Shown here in pieces: positions 33,303 to 42,893 of a stretch of 64,000 nucleotides of DNA. The notes beneath the pieces were generated by a model, which searched no databases, was not told the DNA's origin, and saw nothing but the letters and a program-made list of their open reading frames with translations. Each line of letters opens with the position of its first letter. Within the stretch, counting starts at the first letter, position 1. This DNA comes from Pustulibacterium marinum (lineage in GTDB: Bacteria; Bacteroidota; Bacteroidia; Flavobacteriales; Flavobacteriaceae). The stretch spans positions 1-64,000 of the forward strand of contig NZ_FPBK01000012.1 in NCBI RefSeq assembly GCF_900116665.1, in the 5' to 3' direction. A program made the translations under genes and the position numbers.

Positions 33303-33305
33303 TGT

Positions 33306-34817
33306 TTATTTCGTTTCAATTTTAAACACAATCGCTTTATCGTCTACTTTTTCAGATGGAGTTGTAACATGCAATCCATCTTTGTCATGTGTATATTTGA
33401 TGTGAGCTTTAGATCCTAATAAACTAACCGAAGTAATTTCAGGAATTTCATAGCTATTTGAAGTTGCAAAAGCTGTAAAATCAAAAGTAGTATCGGCTCC
33501 CGGCCATCCTAAAACAATCGCATAAATGGTTTTTCCTTTGGTAGTATACCTAACATCTTTGTTGGTGTAGGTAATTTTATCCAAAAACATCCCAGATTTT
33601 TCTTGTTTGGTTGGGCCTTCTCCAAATACATACCAAGGTTTGCTAGCATAAATAGCTTCTCCGTTGGTTTGTAACCAATCGCCAATTTCTAATAAAATGG
33701 CTTGTTGGTTTTCCGGAATAGTTCCGTCTGCTTTTGGCGAAACATTTAGCATTAATGCTCCATTTTTACTAACCACATCGGCCAACACGTGAATGATTTC
33801 TCCGGTTGATTTTAATCCTAAATCATTGGTGTAACTCCAGCTACCTACCGAAACGGTTTCGTCTGTTAACCAATAATCTTTGGTGATTTTGTTCATTCTT
33901 CCTTTTTCAAAATCTTCTAAACTTACCGATTTTGGCAATTCACCTTCTTTGTGTGTAATCACTACTCCCTGATTATTTTTGGCAGCGTGATTTACATAGT
34001 AAGCCACAAATTCTTTTTTATATTCCTCTGGAATTTTATCCAACTTGCTATCAAAATAGATAAGGTCAGGGGAGTAGTTGTCTATCACTTCTTCTAGCTC
34101 GCCCAACCAATTTTTGTAGAATTGTTCCTTTGGAATGTTTCCATACATAATACTGATGATGGAATCTGTTGATGAAGTTGGCATATCTGGATTGTACGGA
34201 AAATACGAAGTGTCATCTAACCACTTAGTAGAATCGTTTTGGAAAATTTGAAGATTTCGGGCTTTATGAAACGAAGCTACAAACTTCATTCCTTTCCCGT
34301 GAATGGCTTTTTCTAATTGACCTAACACATCTTTGTGCGGACCTTTATCGTACGCATTCCATGGATTAATCTTGCTTTTCCAGTTAGACCATCCATCGTG
34401 ATGTTCAGCCACAACTCCGGCAAATTTAGCACCTGCTTTTTCAAAAAGAGTAGCCCATTCTTCCGCATTGAAATTTTCTGCTTTGAATTCGGGTACAAAA
34501 TCATGATACCCAAAATCTTTTGGTTCGCCATAGGTTTCTACATGATGCTTGTACTCGTTTGAACCTACAATATGCATGTTACGCGGATACCAATCATTGG
34601 CATATGCCGGAACACTTAAAACGCCCCAATGTGCATAAATACCAAATTTAGCTTCGCGAAACCATTCCGGAGCTTCCTGATACTTAGCCAAAGAATCCCA
34701 ATTGGCTTCGTAAGCGGGTTGCTCAATAGTTTCAGTTGGAGTTATTTTGGATTGATCGCATGCTGTGAACATGGCGATCAATCCAAATAACCCTATTGTG
34801 ATGTTTACTTTTTTCAT
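33306..34817 (-). CDS. GH29 alpha-L-fucosidase (lipoprotein)
   Basis: 503 residues with a lipobox at FTAC (Cys20), so membrane-anchored. GH29 signatures: WFREAKFGIYAHWGVLSVPA, FAGVVAEHHDGWSNWKS, then the nucleophile block PDLIYFDS (Asp256). VVSKNGALMLNVSPKADGTI follows in the second part, and a beta-sandwich domain ends the protein. It should remove terminal L-fucose. In a xyloglucan locus the substrate would be the fucosylated side chain. The gap to the upstream GH5 gene is 37 bp. Confidence 0.88.
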   Translation of the reverse strand: MKKVNITIGLFGLIAMFTACDQSKITPTETIEQPAYEANWDSLAKYQEAPEWFREAKFGIYAHWGVLSVPAYANDWYPRNMHIVGSNEYKHHVETYGEPKDFGYHDFVPEFKAENFNAEEWATLFEKAGAKFAGVVAEHHDGWSNWKSKINPWNAYDKGPHKDVLGQLEKAIHGKGMKFVASFHKARNLQIFQNDSTKWLDDTSYFPYNPDMPTSSTDSIISIMYGNIPKEQFYKNWLGELEEVIDNYSPDLIYFDSKLDKIPEEYKKEFVAYYVNHAAKNNQGVVITHKEGELPKSVSLEDFEKGRMNKITKDYWLTDETVSVGSWSYTNDLGLKSTGEIIHVLADVVSKNGALMLNVSPKADGTIPENQQAILLEIGDWLQTNGEAIYASKPWYVFGEGPTKQEKSGMFLDKITYTNKDVRYTTKGKTIYAIVLGWPGADTTFDFTAFATSNSYEIPEITSVSLLGSKAHIKYTHDKDGLHVTTPSEKVDDKAIVFKIETK

Positions 34818-34854
34818 TTACAAAGTTTTCTCTAAAGTCAGTTTTTAAAGCTAC

Positions 34855-36315
34855 TTACGGAATCATATCTGTCATAGCGTCTATCACATCAGGATAAACT
34901 TCCTCGGCTGTAGTTCTATTGAATAAGCCCATATCGTGGTTTCCTGTAGGACCATTATCCCAGTAAACTGGAACCATATCGTGTTCAAAAGCTGAATCTA
35001 CTAAATACCCTAAATAATATTCCCAATAGGCATCAAACCCATCAACATTGGCTCTGTTTACCACACCAAATTCTCCTAAAATAACTCCAATACCATTGTC
35101 TACAAAGTTGGTTTTCATTTTTTGGAATTGTGCATCTAGATAATCTTCATTACCCCATCCAGCAGTTGCACTTGCATCTGCAGCATCATTACCCCATTGC
35201 CAAGCATCATCGTTACCAGTGTTTAGGGTGAATTCATACGGATCGTAATAGTGTACTTCCATTAACATTCTGTTTTCCACAGTATCTTCTGGAAGAGTTG
35301 CATAATCAACCGTATAATCAATATTGGTATTGAATCCTTGAATTACCAAGTATCTGTATGCATTTCTACCTCCGGTTGCTCTTACGGTGTTGATGAAGGT
35401 TTCGTTGAAACTATTCTGAACAGTATAATATTCTTCCGTAGGCTCACTATAATCTCCTTCAACCATCACTTCGTTGGTACCAGCGAACAATAAATGATAA
35501 TCGTAATCTCTAAAGTTAATGGCAATTTGTTGCCACATAATGTTCAAACGGTTGTTTACATATTCCTGATCTGCATACGTAGGTTGCATCCATCCATTAT
35601 CCCAGTGGATATTCACAATGGCATACATATCGTTATCAACTACATAGTCTACTACTTGTTGCACACGAGCCATCCAGGTTTCTGAAATGGTAAAATTTTC
35701 GGAATCTGAAAATTGACTCCAGGCCACAGGAATACGCACTGTGTTAAATCCAGCTTCTTTTATAGCTAAAATAAGTTCTTCGGTGATATACGGATTTCCC
35801 CAGGCAGTTTCTCCTCCAACGGCATCTAGCGAGTTTCCAATATTCCAACCTAAGCCCATAGTTTCTGTCAATTCTACCGCCGTCATTTCGCTCATTAAGG
35901 TAGCATCGTCTGGAATGTTTTCTTCAACAGGTTCTTCAATTGGTTCTTCTTCTTCTCCAGCTTCTTGAGTTACTGTAATAGTAATGCTTTCGTCTTCATC
36001 AGATACGGTAATTGTTCCGCTTCTTTCTTCTGTAACCGTGTTGGTTGCAGCTTGTACATTTAAACTTTTATAACCAGTACCTGAAGTTTCAGTGAAAGAA
36101 ATCCAGTCTGCATCTGCAGTAATAGTCCAGGATTCAGTGGCGTTTGTTTTAATATTAAGAACTTTATAACCTCCCGTAGCTGTATAGGAAAATGAATCTG
36201 GAGTAACCGATAAAACAATGTTTGTAGTATCGTCATCATCGTCGCAAGCGGTTGTAAACATTAGCATTGCTAAGGCAACCATTAATAAACTACTGTACTT
36301 AAATATGTTTTTCAT
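34855..36315 (-). CDS. GH5 endo-beta-glucanase with BACON domain (lipoprotein)
   Basis: 486 residues. Lipobox TTAC (Cys24) is followed by an acidic DDDDD stretch, as in surface lipoproteins of Bacteroidota. A BACON domain (about 34-118: WTITADADWISFTETSG, SITITVTQEAG) and an acidic linker precede the GH5 catalytic domain (about 150-486). GLGWNIGNSLDA and NTVRIPVAW open it. The acid/base is Glu282 in GTNEV and the nucleophile Glu415 in LGEFGV. This is the GH5_4-like pattern of endo-xyloglucanases and endoglucanases. The same BACON-GH5 architecture begins xyloglucan breakdown at the cell surface in Bacteroides ovatus. Confidence 0.88.
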   Translation of the reverse strand: MKNIFKYSSLLMVALAMLMFTTACDDDDDTTNIVLSVTPDSFSYTATGGYKVLNIKTNATESWTITADADWISFTETSGTGYKSLNVQAATNTVTEERSGTITVSDEDESITITVTQEAGEEEEPIEEPVEENIPDDATLMSEMTAVELTETMGLGWNIGNSLDAVGGETAWGNPYITEELILAIKEAGFNTVRIPVAWSQFSDSENFTISETWMARVQQVVDYVVDNDMYAIVNIHWDNGWMQPTYADQEYVNNRLNIMWQQIAINFRDYDYHLLFAGTNEVMVEGDYSEPTEEYYTVQNSFNETFINTVRATGGRNAYRYLVIQGFNTNIDYTVDYATLPEDTVENRMLMEVHYYDPYEFTLNTGNDDAWQWGNDAADASATAGWGNEDYLDAQFQKMKTNFVDNGIGVILGEFGVVNRANVDGFDAYWEYYLGYLVDSAFEHDMVPVYWDNGPTGNHDMGLFNRTTAEEVYPDVIDAMTDMIP

Positions 36316-36324
36316 GTGAGTTTG

Positions 36325-38565
36325 TTATTTAATTTTGATTGTAATTGTTTCTGAAATATTTCTGGATGAATTTCCAATGTTGAAAGTGTAAGCTCCTTTT
36401 TCTACTTCCCATTTTTTAGAATCTACATTGTAGAAGGCTAACTCTTTTACAGGAATAGCTACCGTTACGGTATTGCTTTCACCCACTTTAATTGTTGTTT
36501 TATTGAAACCTTTCAACTCTTGCGCAGCACGTTGTACTTTAGAATCTTTCTTAGACATATATACTTGAACGACTTCTTTACCGTCAACATCACCTGTGTT
36601 TTTTACATCTACTGAAACAAAAATGGTGTCAGCTTCTGTATATTCAGTTTTGTCTGTTGCTGGATTGGTCATTTCAAAATTAGTGTACGAAAGTCCGTAA
36701 CCAAAAGGATACAATGGAGCTACGTTTTTAGTATCAAACCAACGATATCCTACTAAAATTCCTTCGTCATAAGAAACCGTTTCATCTCCAGGGAAACTAT
36801 TGGTAGCGTGTGCAGGTGAATCGTCAATAGAAATTGGCATTGTCCATGGTAATTTCCCAGATGGATTTACAGTTCCTAACAACACATCAGCTAAAGCATT
36901 TCCGCCTTCAGAACCATTGAACCAAGACCAAACAACAGCTTTTGATTGTTCGGTAACTTCTTTGATATCAAAAGGAGCTCCGGCAATGAAAACCACTACA
37001 GTATTTGGATTAACCGCTAATACTTTTTCAATCAATTCTTTTTGTCCGAATGGTAAATCTAAATTAGCTCTGTCCGATGCTTCGGTTTCATAATCACGGT
37101 TAGAACCTGCAAAAATTACAGCAACGTCTGAATTTTTAGCTGCATTCACAGCTTCTTCCACCATTTTTGGGTCTAAGTCGTTAATAGGAACCGGACCGTT
37201 TAAAGTAATGTCTCCTAAAACTGCTTTTTTATTTTCTGAATAACGTTCTTGGTATCCTTCAGCATAATTGATCTGAATTCCTTCCGGAAGGCGATTTTTC
37301 AAACCTTCTAAAGGAGTCACCTCTCTTTTGGTTTTTACTCCGGCACCGAACCCGCCTAAAGCATTTTTCTTCATGGCGTTGTTACCAATCACCGCAATAC
37401 TTTTCACACCGTCTAATTGAAGTGGCAGGGTATTGGCTTCGTTTTTCAATAATACAATGCTTTCCGCAGCAATATTATAAGAATCTTTATAATGTGCTTC
37501 GGTACTAATGCTTCCTTTGGCTCTTCCTTTATCGTCTACACTTTTGATGGTGTACATCAATTGTAGAATCCTTTTAACTGATTTGTCTAATTCTTTTTCA
37601 TCGATTTTTCCGTTTTTCACGTCTTCGATCAAAGCATCACCATAGTAGAATTCGTTGAATGGTTTTGGAGTTCCCATTTCTACATCGGTACCAGCTTCTA
37701 AGGCTTTTTTGGTATCGTGAACCGCAGCCCAATCCGAAATTACAATTCCTTCAAATCCCCATTCATCACGTAAAACTTTATTCAGCATATAATCGTTTTC
37801 ACAAAGATATTCCCCACGGAATTTGTTGTAAGCGCCCATCATACTGTACGCATCCGCTTCTTGAACAGCTGCTTTGAAAGCTGGTAAATAAATTTCGCGC
37901 AGCGTACGTTCATCAATCTGAACATCTACATAATCTCTGTGTGTTTCCTGATTGTTCGCTGCAAAGTGCTTCACACAAGCTGCCACATCATTTTCTTGCA
38001 ATCCAACAACAAAAGGAACGGCCAATTTCTTATTTAGAAACGGATCTTCTGTAAAGTATTCGTAGGTTCTACCACCTAGCGGAGTTCTGATGATGTTGAT
38101 CGCAGGCGATAACAACACATCTTTGTCTCGGGCAATAGATTCTTCACCCACGCTGTGTCCAAATGTATAAGAAAGCTCCGGACTCCAAGTAGCCGCCACA
38201 CTTCCTGCAGCAGGGTAGTAGGTTGCAAAATCGTTATCCCAACCGGCTGGTGCCCATGAATTACGAGAAATTTCTTCACGAACTCCTAAAGGTCCATCGG
38301 CCATGGTAAGTTCTGGTATGCCCAAACGTTCGATAGCAGCGGTAGCAAACATGGAATTTCCGTGTAGCATTCCTGCTTTTTCTTCTACCGTCATTTGCGC
38401 AATCAAACTATCAATTTTGGCATCAAAATCATGGGTAATTGGAGTTCCCTGATAGCTTTCTGCCACGTAAGTTGGAGCAGTTGCTGCTTCTGGTTTTTTA
38501 TCAGTATCGCAAGAAGCTAGTAAGGTTGCTGCAATAGCGGAGGCGTATATCAAATTATTTTTCAT
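36325..38565 (-). CDS. GH3 beta-glucosidase (lipoprotein)
   Basis: 746 residues with lipobox LASC (Cys19). The GH3 N-terminal barrel has MADGPLGVREE, VKHFAANNQETHRDYVDV, and the nucleophile Asp278 in GIVISDWAAVHDT. The C-terminal alpha/beta domain has VIFAGSNRDYETEASDR, and a fibronectin III-like domain lies at the end (GKEVVQVYMS and on). It should release glucose from the non-reducing end of beta-glucan or de-branched xyloglucan oligosaccharides. It is 6 bp from a second GH3 gene of quite different sequence. Confidence 0.9.
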   Translation of the reverse strand: MKNNLIYASAIAATLLASCDTDKKPEAATAPTYVAESYQGTPITHDFDAKIDSLIAQMTVEEKAGMLHGNSMFATAAIERLGIPELTMADGPLGVREEISRNSWAPAGWDNDFATYYPAAGSVAATWSPELSYTFGHSVGEESIARDKDVLLSPAINIIRTPLGGRTYEYFTEDPFLNKKLAVPFVVGLQENDVAACVKHFAANNQETHRDYVDVQIDERTLREIYLPAFKAAVQEADAYSMMGAYNKFRGEYLCENDYMLNKVLRDEWGFEGIVISDWAAVHDTKKALEAGTDVEMGTPKPFNEFYYGDALIEDVKNGKIDEKELDKSVKRILQLMYTIKSVDDKGRAKGSISTEAHYKDSYNIAAESIVLLKNEANTLPLQLDGVKSIAVIGNNAMKKNALGGFGAGVKTKREVTPLEGLKNRLPEGIQINYAEGYQERYSENKKAVLGDITLNGPVPINDLDPKMVEEAVNAAKNSDVAVIFAGSNRDYETEASDRANLDLPFGQKELIEKVLAVNPNTVVVFIAGAPFDIKEVTEQSKAVVWSWFNGSEGGNALADVLLGTVNPSGKLPWTMPISIDDSPAHATNSFPGDETVSYDEGILVGYRWFDTKNVAPLYPFGYGLSYTNFEMTNPATDKTEYTEADTIFVSVDVKNTGDVDGKEVVQVYMSKKDSKVQRAAQELKGFNKTTIKVGESNTVTVAIPVKELAFYNVDSKKWEVEKGAYTFNIGNSSRNISETITIKIK

Positions 38566-38571
38566 GGTTTG

Positions 38572-40737
38572 CTATAGTGTTTTTACTGTTATTGTTTTTT
38601 TAAGTTGAATATTGTCAGATGCTTTTCCTACTAAGATTTGAATACGTTCGGGTTCTAATACAAAAGCTTGTTTGGCTACATCCCAATACCTTAAATCGTT
38701 TGCGTTAAGTGTTAAAGTAATTTCTTTTGAAGTTTCTTTTTTAATGAACACACGTTGGAAAGCTTTCAGCGCTTGCTGTGGTCGTGTTACTTTTGAATTT
38801 AGATGTTTTATATATAATTGAACTACTTCTTCGCCATCGTAATTTCCGGTATTTTGAACCGTTATGGATACTGAAATGGTTTGATCCGACTTCAATGTAT
38901 TTTCGGAAACCTGAAGCTTGCTATACTTAAAATCAGTATAACTTAATCCATGTCCAAAAGCATACAAAGGATCTTTTTCAGCATACATATAGGTGCGTCC
39001 ATTACGAATGTTGTAATCCATTAAATCGGGTAAGTCATTGATGTCTTTTACCCAAGTTTGTGTCAATCTTCCAGCAGGATTGTAATTGCCAAACAATACA
39101 TCGGCCAAAGCAGTTCCTAGTTCCTGACTGTTTTGTGTCATGTGTACAATAGCCGGTACATTTTCTTGTGTCCAATTGATAGCATACGGAAAACTACTAA
39201 TCAAACAGACTACGGTTTTTGGGTTGGCAGCATACACAACCTTTACCAAATCTTCGTATTCTGAAGTTAAAGATTGACGATCTACCGCTTCTTTTCCTTC
39301 ACTTGGCACCGGACATTGCGCCCAACCTGCATTACAAGTTGCATGATTTCCGATAAAAATCAATGCAACATCAGCTTCGGCTGCAATTTTAGCTGCTTTA
39401 CCATCTGCATTGTTTTTGGCAACGAGCAATTCAACCGAGTCGCCAACTTTTGCTTTGATACCTTCTAAAGCCGAAATAGTGTAGGGCGGTGTACCGCTGT
39501 ACCAATCTAGCAACACTTCATCGGCACGAGGACCAATAATGGCTATTTTGGTAAGTTTCTTTTGGTTTAACGGAAGTAACTTTGCTTTCGGATCGTTTTT
39601 CAATAAGACGATTGATTTCTGAGTAGCTTCCAATGCCAATGCTTTGTGTTTATCAGAATTCCAAGGATCTTCATCAGTGTCTTTTCCAATATTTGCATAC
39701 GGATTGTCTTCAGCATTATCTAACATTCCCAATTTCAACATCACTCTAAAATCGCCTTTTAAAACTTCGTCAATTTCAGCTTCGGTGAGATAACCGTTAG
39801 CCAAAGCGCCATAAACAGCTTCTGTATATTCATCTAAAAACTGATTAACGCCAGCTTTAATGGTTGCCGCAGCGCCTAGAAATTTATCTTCATAATAGTG
39901 GTGATCTGATAATAGTAATTGAAATGCGCCGCCATCGGTACAAATAATTCCGTTTTGTCCCCATTCGTTCACCGTGATGTCTTTTAACATAGGATGCACC
40001 ATCGCCGGAATGCCATTTACTTTGTTGTAAGCCGCCATGTAAGCGCGGGAACCACCTTGTAAAATGCCCATTCTAAATGGAACCGAATAATATTCGCGCC
40101 ACAAACGCTCATCAAAATCAGAAGAAGTATAAGTTCTGCCGTCTTCGTTAGAATTGGCTAAAAAGTGCTTCATTAACGAAGCAGTTTGCCAGTACTTTTC
40201 ATGAGTTCCTTGCAATCCTTTTACAAAAGCAACGGTTAGGCTTCCTGTTAAAAACGGATCTTCTCCGTAGCTTTCTTCGGTGCGTCCCCATCTGGGATCA
40301 CGCGCCAAATCTGCATTCGGAGCTCTTACTACGAGTCCGCCTCTTCCGTATTTTTGATAGGCAAAACGTGTTTCGTACCCTTCTGCTTCAGCCACTCTTT
40401 GTAACAAATCGGTATCCCAGGTTTCCCCTAAACCATAGGCTTGCGGAAACTGAGTTGTAGGTTGCGGAGCTTTGGTTTTACTGTCCCATTCAGCAGGTCC
40501 GCCCAAAGCCAAGCCATGCAAACCTTCTACATGTTCGGTTCCTTGAACGCCTAATCTTGGTACGGAAGGATTGGTACTTAAGCATTGTACTTTTTCATCT
40601 AGCGTCATTAGTGACAACAAGTTTTCAATACGTTTTTCTGAATCTAAGTTTGGATTCTGAAACGGATATGGAACGTCTTGTGCCCAGCTATTGCAGATGC
40701 AGGTTAAAAAGAAACAATATGTAAGAATGTTTTTCAA
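38572..40737 (-). CDS. GH3 beta-xylosidase/beta-glucosidase
   Basis: 721 residues with a signal peptide (about 1-19, ending SWAQ). MTLDEKVQCLSTNPSVPRLG, then EHVEGLHGLALGG, RAPNADLARDPRWGRTEESY, LMKHFLANSNEDGR and the nucleophile Asp268 in GIICTDGGAF mark the Xyl3A-type branch of GH3. The C-terminal end has the fibronectin III-like domain (GEEVVQLYIKHL). This branch includes beta-xylosidases and some beta-glucosidases. Without a lipobox it is probably free in the periplasm. The upstream GH97 gene is 49 bp away and the gap holds a hairpin. Confidence 0.88.
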   Translation of the reverse strand: MKNILTYCFFLTCICNSWAQDVPYPFQNPNLDSEKRIENLLSLMTLDEKVQCLSTNPSVPRLGVQGTEHVEGLHGLALGGPAEWDSKTKAPQPTTQFPQAYGLGETWDTDLLQRVAEAEGYETRFAYQKYGRGGLVVRAPNADLARDPRWGRTEESYGEDPFLTGSLTVAFVKGLQGTHEKYWQTASLMKHFLANSNEDGRTYTSSDFDERLWREYYSVPFRMGILQGGSRAYMAAYNKVNGIPAMVHPMLKDITVNEWGQNGIICTDGGAFQLLLSDHHYYEDKFLGAAATIKAGVNQFLDEYTEAVYGALANGYLTEAEIDEVLKGDFRVMLKLGMLDNAEDNPYANIGKDTDEDPWNSDKHKALALEATQKSIVLLKNDPKAKLLPLNQKKLTKIAIIGPRADEVLLDWYSGTPPYTISALEGIKAKVGDSVELLVAKNNADGKAAKIAAEADVALIFIGNHATCNAGWAQCPVPSEGKEAVDRQSLTSEYEDLVKVVYAANPKTVVCLISSFPYAINWTQENVPAIVHMTQNSQELGTALADVLFGNYNPAGRLTQTWVKDINDLPDLMDYNIRNGRTYMYAEKDPLYAFGHGLSYTDFKYSKLQVSENTLKSDQTISVSITVQNTGNYDGEEVVQLYIKHLNSKVTRPQQALKAFQRVFIKKETSKEITLTLNANDLRYWDVAKQAFVLEPERIQILVGKASDNIQLKKTITVKTL

Positions 40738-40751
40738 TTCAACAAGTTTGA

Positions 40752-40779
40752 AACCGGATGCTTATGAAAACATCCGGTT
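40752..40779 (-). other. Intercistronic hairpin (GH97-GH3)
   Basis: A perfect 9-bp stem (40752-40760 with 40771-40779, 10-nt loop) lies in the 49-bp gap. There is no strong T-run after it on the minus strand, so it looks more like an RNA-processing or stability stem than a full terminator. Confidence 0.6.
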
Positions 40780-40786
40780 GAATGAT

Positions 40787-42793
40787 TTATAATTTTTTGA
40801 AACGAATGGCTGCTCCACCACCAGCACCTAAATGCAATGGTAATTTGTCTGTAGCTTTCACTTCTTTTTTAGAAATTCCAACTGCTGCAGGATTGTTATC
40901 AATATCAGTTCCTTCAGCATCTGTGTACATTTGCGCTTCGTAAGTTCCTTCACCTAAGAAAGAAAGATCTAATTCAAAATCTCTTGCTTTTTTGTTGGTG
41001 ATACTTCCTAAATACCAATCATCAGAGTTTAAATCTTTACGAACGGTAGTTACGTATTCGCCAATTTCAGCATTTAAGACTTTAGTATCTTCCCAATCTG
41101 TTGGAACATCGGCTAAGAATTGAAATGCAGGATGCCCAATATAGTTTTCTGGTAAGTCGGCCAACATTTGAATAGGAGAGTAGATAACCACGTATAAAGC
41201 CAATTGTTTTGCAGCTGTAGAGTTGATTCTACGATTGTTGAAACCTTTGGTTTCCATGATATCTAAAACTCCTGGAGTAAAGTCCATTGGTCCGGCTAAC
41301 ATTCTTGTGAATGGTAACAATACCGTGTGATTTGGAGGATTTCCTTCGCTCCACGCATTGTATTCTTGTCCTCTTGCACCTTCGCGTGCCATCATGTTAG
41401 GATAGGTTCTACGCTCTCCGGTATCTTTGATAGGCTCGTGGAAGTTTACAGTCAATTGGTATTCCGCTGCTTTTTCTAAAACCCAACGGTAATATTCTAC
41501 ACCAAACTGACTTCCGTGCCATTCTTTCATGTTTAGTTTATCACCAACCTGACCAATTTTTACATCGTGAATGCCTAAGTCTTTATACAACTGCATTCCG
41601 GCATCAATTTGTTTTTTGTAGTTGATAATGTTCGATCCTGTTTCGTGATAACCAATAATTTTTACATCATTTTTGTTTGCAAAATCCACTACAGTTTGAT
41701 AGTCAAAATCATCTGTTGGTTCTGTAAAACTGAATTCATGCATTTTGTTTTCGTACCAAGCTGGTGTCCAACCTTTGTTCCAACCTTCTATCAACATATG
41801 ATGAATACCTAGCTCATTAGTTTCTTTGATATCCTGAATACAATTTTCAGTACTGGCTCCGTGTTTTGGACCTTCCCAGAACGTGTATTTGCTAATGTGC
41901 ATTCCCCACCACATTCCTGTGTATTTGTAGGTTTCAATGTAGCTTAGGTCTTCTAGTTTGTTAGGTTCGTTCAAATTCAAGATCAAATAAGACTCTACTA
42001 AATCTCCAGGTTTTTGACCAATTTGTAACGTTCTCCATGGGGTTTGAAAGCTTTCTGTAGTTCGTACTTTTACACCATCATGCCAAGGCATTAAATCTAA
42101 ATCTAACTTGGTTCCTTCTTTTTTGGCAATCGTATAACTCGCATAGTTTTTCAAATCAGCTTCGTGAAAACTTAAGTACAAACCATCATCACTTTTAATG
42201 GTGTATGGCGTATGTACAGTATCGATAGCGCTTACTTTTGTTTGGGTAAATAAATGCTCGTATCGGTTTGATTTGTAGGCAGGAATCCACCAAGAATCTC
42301 CATCATCTTTTAAATTGAATTCAGTCAATTCATTCATGATAATGATGCTGTCATTTACGCCTTGTTTAGGGAAAACATATCTGAAAGCAATTCCGTCATC
42401 AAAAGCACGAAATTCAATATCTAGTTTTCTTTTTTTCTCTGTTTTTTCCTGAAGGTGAACCGTTAATTGGTTGTAATGATTTCTGATGTTATGTTTTTCT
42501 CCCCAAACCTGTTCCCAAGTTTCATCAAAGGAAGACTCTTCGGTATCTATAATTTCTAGATTCGAAGCAATAGAATCTTGGTCTTTGAAAACAAAACCTA
42601 GTTTTGAGGGCGTAATAACCGAAGTTTCTCCGTGTTTAACGGAATACGTTGGGAAATTGTTTTCTAATGAAAATGTAATGGCATTTGCACCTTCCGGAGA
42701 AGCAACTGTGAATGTTTTCTCTTGGGTAGTTTCTTGTGAACAAGAAACAATTGCCAGTGCCAAAGTAGAAATTACTAAAGATTTTTTAATCAT
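40787..42793 (-). CDS. GH97 alpha-glycosidase (lipoprotein)
   Basis: 668 residues with lipobox VSC (Cys18). The N-terminal beta-sandwich (about 25-270) is followed by a catalytic barrel with MWWGMHISKYTFWEGPKHGA and GYHETG (Glu384). HEPIKDTGERRTYPN (Glu453) and REGARGQEYNA (Glu471, Glu477) come next, then LPFTRMLAGPMDFTPG. A C-terminal sandwich ends the protein. Glu in these positions fits the inverting, calcium-dependent alpha-glucosidase branch typified by SusB rather than the retaining galactosidase branch. Its target in a xyloglucan locus is not obvious. Hairpin-bearing gaps flank the gene. Confidence 0.87.
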   Translation of the reverse strand: MIKKSLVISTLALAIVSCSQETTQEKTFTVASPEGANAITFSLENNFPTYSVKHGETSVITPSKLGFVFKDQDSIASNLEIIDTEESSFDETWEQVWGEKHNIRNHYNQLTVHLQEKTEKKRKLDIEFRAFDDGIAFRYVFPKQGVNDSIIIMNELTEFNLKDDGDSWWIPAYKSNRYEHLFTQTKVSAIDTVHTPYTIKSDDGLYLSFHEADLKNYASYTIAKKEGTKLDLDLMPWHDGVKVRTTESFQTPWRTLQIGQKPGDLVESYLILNLNEPNKLEDLSYIETYKYTGMWWGMHISKYTFWEGPKHGASTENCIQDIKETNELGIHHMLIEGWNKGWTPAWYENKMHEFSFTEPTDDFDYQTVVDFANKNDVKIIGYHETGSNIINYKKQIDAGMQLYKDLGIHDVKIGQVGDKLNMKEWHGSQFGVEYYRWVLEKAAEYQLTVNFHEPIKDTGERRTYPNMMAREGARGQEYNAWSEGNPPNHTVLLPFTRMLAGPMDFTPGVLDIMETKGFNNRRINSTAAKQLALYVVIYSPIQMLADLPENYIGHPAFQFLADVPTDWEDTKVLNAEIGEYVTTVRKDLNSDDWYLGSITNKKARDFELDLSFLGEGTYEAQMYTDAEGTDIDNNPAAVGISKKEVKATDKLPLHLGAGGGAAIRFKKL

Positions 42794-42833
42794 TTTGGTA
42801 GCTGTTTTGTGTTTGTGTTTTTTATGAAAGCAG

Positions 42834-42879
42834 CAGTATCCTGAAACGAATAAACCCTTAAAAATGTTTCAGAATACTG
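42834..42879 (-). other. Intercistronic hairpin (GH31-GH97)
   Basis: A 14-bp stem with one mismatch (42834-42847 with 42866-42879, 18-nt loop) lies in the 100-bp gap between GH31 and GH97. No promoter consensus was found in this gap. Confidence 0.6.
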
Positions 42880-42893
42880 TGATGCTTCTTGTT

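Noticed and set aside
36325-40737. Tandem duplication of a GH3 gene
   Set aside because: The two GH3 proteins differ in N-terminus, export type and active-site motifs (SDWAA versus TDGGA), so they belong to different GH3 branches rather than a recent duplication.
42486-42827. Open frame of 113 codons antisense to the GH97 start
   Set aside because: It is a shadow frame; no promoter or family signature supports it.
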